Assembly: GCF_034059295.1 (NCBI RefSeq)
Contig: NZ_CP139141.1
Location: 2,835,001-2,899,000 of the forward strand
Source: Pseudomonas sp. HR96
GTDB lineage: Bacteria > Pseudomonadota > Gammaproteobacteria > Pseudomonadales > Pseudomonadaceae
Direction: 5' to 3'
Length of the DNA stretch: 64,000 nt
Shown here: positions 63,604 to 64,000 of the stretch, piece after piece
Layout: each line of letters starts with the position of its first letter
How positions within the stretch are numbered: the stretch's first letter is position 1
Notes under the pieces: model-generated
Database searches by the model: none
Seen by the model: only the letters and a program-made list of their open reading frames with translations
Told to the model about the DNA's origin: nothing
Program-made: the position numbers and the translations under genes

Positions 63604-64000
63604 ATGATAGCTCCGGATCAATTTGACTTCATCTTTTCGCGAAGCGAAGCTGTCAAAGATGAAGTCTGCACCGAGCTGCGTGATGAAATCAAAGATTCGT
63701 TGGGGCTCGGATTTGCAGGTATGTTCCCAGGATTTTCAGGGGAGTTCCCATTAGCTACAGCAGTCATTGAAAATCATTGGGAAAAGCCTGTCCTTGCTTT
63801 TCGGAATGTAACCTCTACGTGGTTACCTTTTTTGATTGCCGTATCTGCTGATAGGAACATATTTTTTAAGATTAAGAGTAAGCGACTTCCAACAGAGGGT
63901 CTAAGCTTTGATGAAAGCCATTATATGCTGCCTGAAGGATGGTTAGAGAGCTATCGATCTTTTGAATCGTTCTATGTGACGGAAGGCTCAAGGATGCCGA
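63604..64000 (+). CDS. unknown AT-rich protein, N-terminal 132 residues
   Basis: ATG 63604 opens a frame continuing beyond the window: MIAPDQFDFIFSRSEAVKDE, then VCTELRDEIKDSLGLGFAGM, LAFRNVTSTWLPFLIAVSAD and RLPTEGLSFDESHYMLPEGW. Clearly protein-like and much AT-richer than the genes to its left. No signal peptide, membrane helix or known motif. Transferred DNA; an immunity or defence-type protein is possible but nothing in the sequence proves it. Confidence 0.6.
   Translation, partial: MIAPDQFDFIFSRSEAVKDEVCTELRDEIKDSLGLGFAGMFPGFSGEFPLATAVIENHWEKPVLAFRNVTSTWLPFLIAVSADRNIFFKIKSKRLPTEGLSFDESHYMLPEGWLESYRSFESFYVTEGSRMP

Overview
The window looks like a stretch of a Pseudomonas chromosome, probably near the P. 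putida group. This is inferred from the very GC-rich core genes, the families present (OprB-type porin relic, AmiC/AmiR-like pair, TonB receptors, GGDEF-EAL and chemoreceptor proteins) and their typical Pseudomonas wording. It has two parts with clearly different composition, plus a short third piece at the right edge.

Bases 1 to about 26,300 are an accessory, mosaic region of lower and uneven GC. It opens with a Tn7-like (Tn6022-style) transposition operon on the minus strand: a TnsA-like protein, a DDE transposase, an AAA ATPase and a partial TniQ/TnsD-like gene. A repeat-rich, gene-poor 2.5 kb follows, with four spaced GTAGAAA repeats that could be the element's end. Next come a tyrosine recombinase with a 10-bp inverted repeat beside it and a string of orphan or decayed genes: a nonsense-truncated HTH protein, a frameshifted 600-residue unknown, an HTH protein facing a RES-domain protein, and relics of a LysR regulator and an OprB porin. 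A two-gene unknown module with a SEC-C-like zinc motif follows. The clearest functional system here is a complete QatABCD anti-phage operon (17,324-22,090, minus strand). Right of it lie a P-loop kinase-like gene, an IS66 copy wrecked by an internal deletion and a nonsense codon, a tyrosine-integrase C-terminal relic and an unknown protein with a weak GIY-YIG-like motif.

Bases 26,400-63,480 are GC-rich core-like DNA, organised in operons. (a) 26,494-34,432: six overlapping or closely spaced genes (cytosolic NMT1/THI5-like protein, kinase-rhodanese fusion, TonB receptor, PnuC/PnuT-like permease, LLM flavin monooxygenase, GntR/HutC regulator) behind an 18-bp perfect palindrome. I read this as a self-regulated salvage or catabolic system for a small, probably thiamine-like or sulfur-containing metabolite; I know of no description of this exact set. 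(b) 34,528-46,353: a PNPOx-like oxidoreductase, a LysR regulator and a minus-strand run of DUF6250 protein, Tat-exported rhamnogalacturonan-lyase-family protein, TonB receptor, orphan substrate-binding protein, frameshifted esterase and MFS exporter, probably for an oligosaccharide or glycoside. (c) 46,403-52,144: VOC protein, TumE-like toxin-antitoxin pair, a 4 x 10-bp repeat, two small conserved proteins, a GGDEF-EAL protein and a chemoreceptor. (d) 52,730-61,755: an amide-utilisation operon with a urea/short-chain-amide type ABC transporter, an amidase, an AmiC-like cytosolic sensor, an AmiR-like ANTAR antiterminator and an iron-type alcohol dehydrogenase. (e) A 2-oxoglutarate oxygenase-like gene and a thymidylate-kinase-like gene.

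At about 63,480 composition drops abruptly, a minus-strand core gene is cut to its last 40 codons, and an AT-rich unknown gene begins and runs off the window: this marks another insertion. I saw no rRNA, tRNA or CRISPR array.
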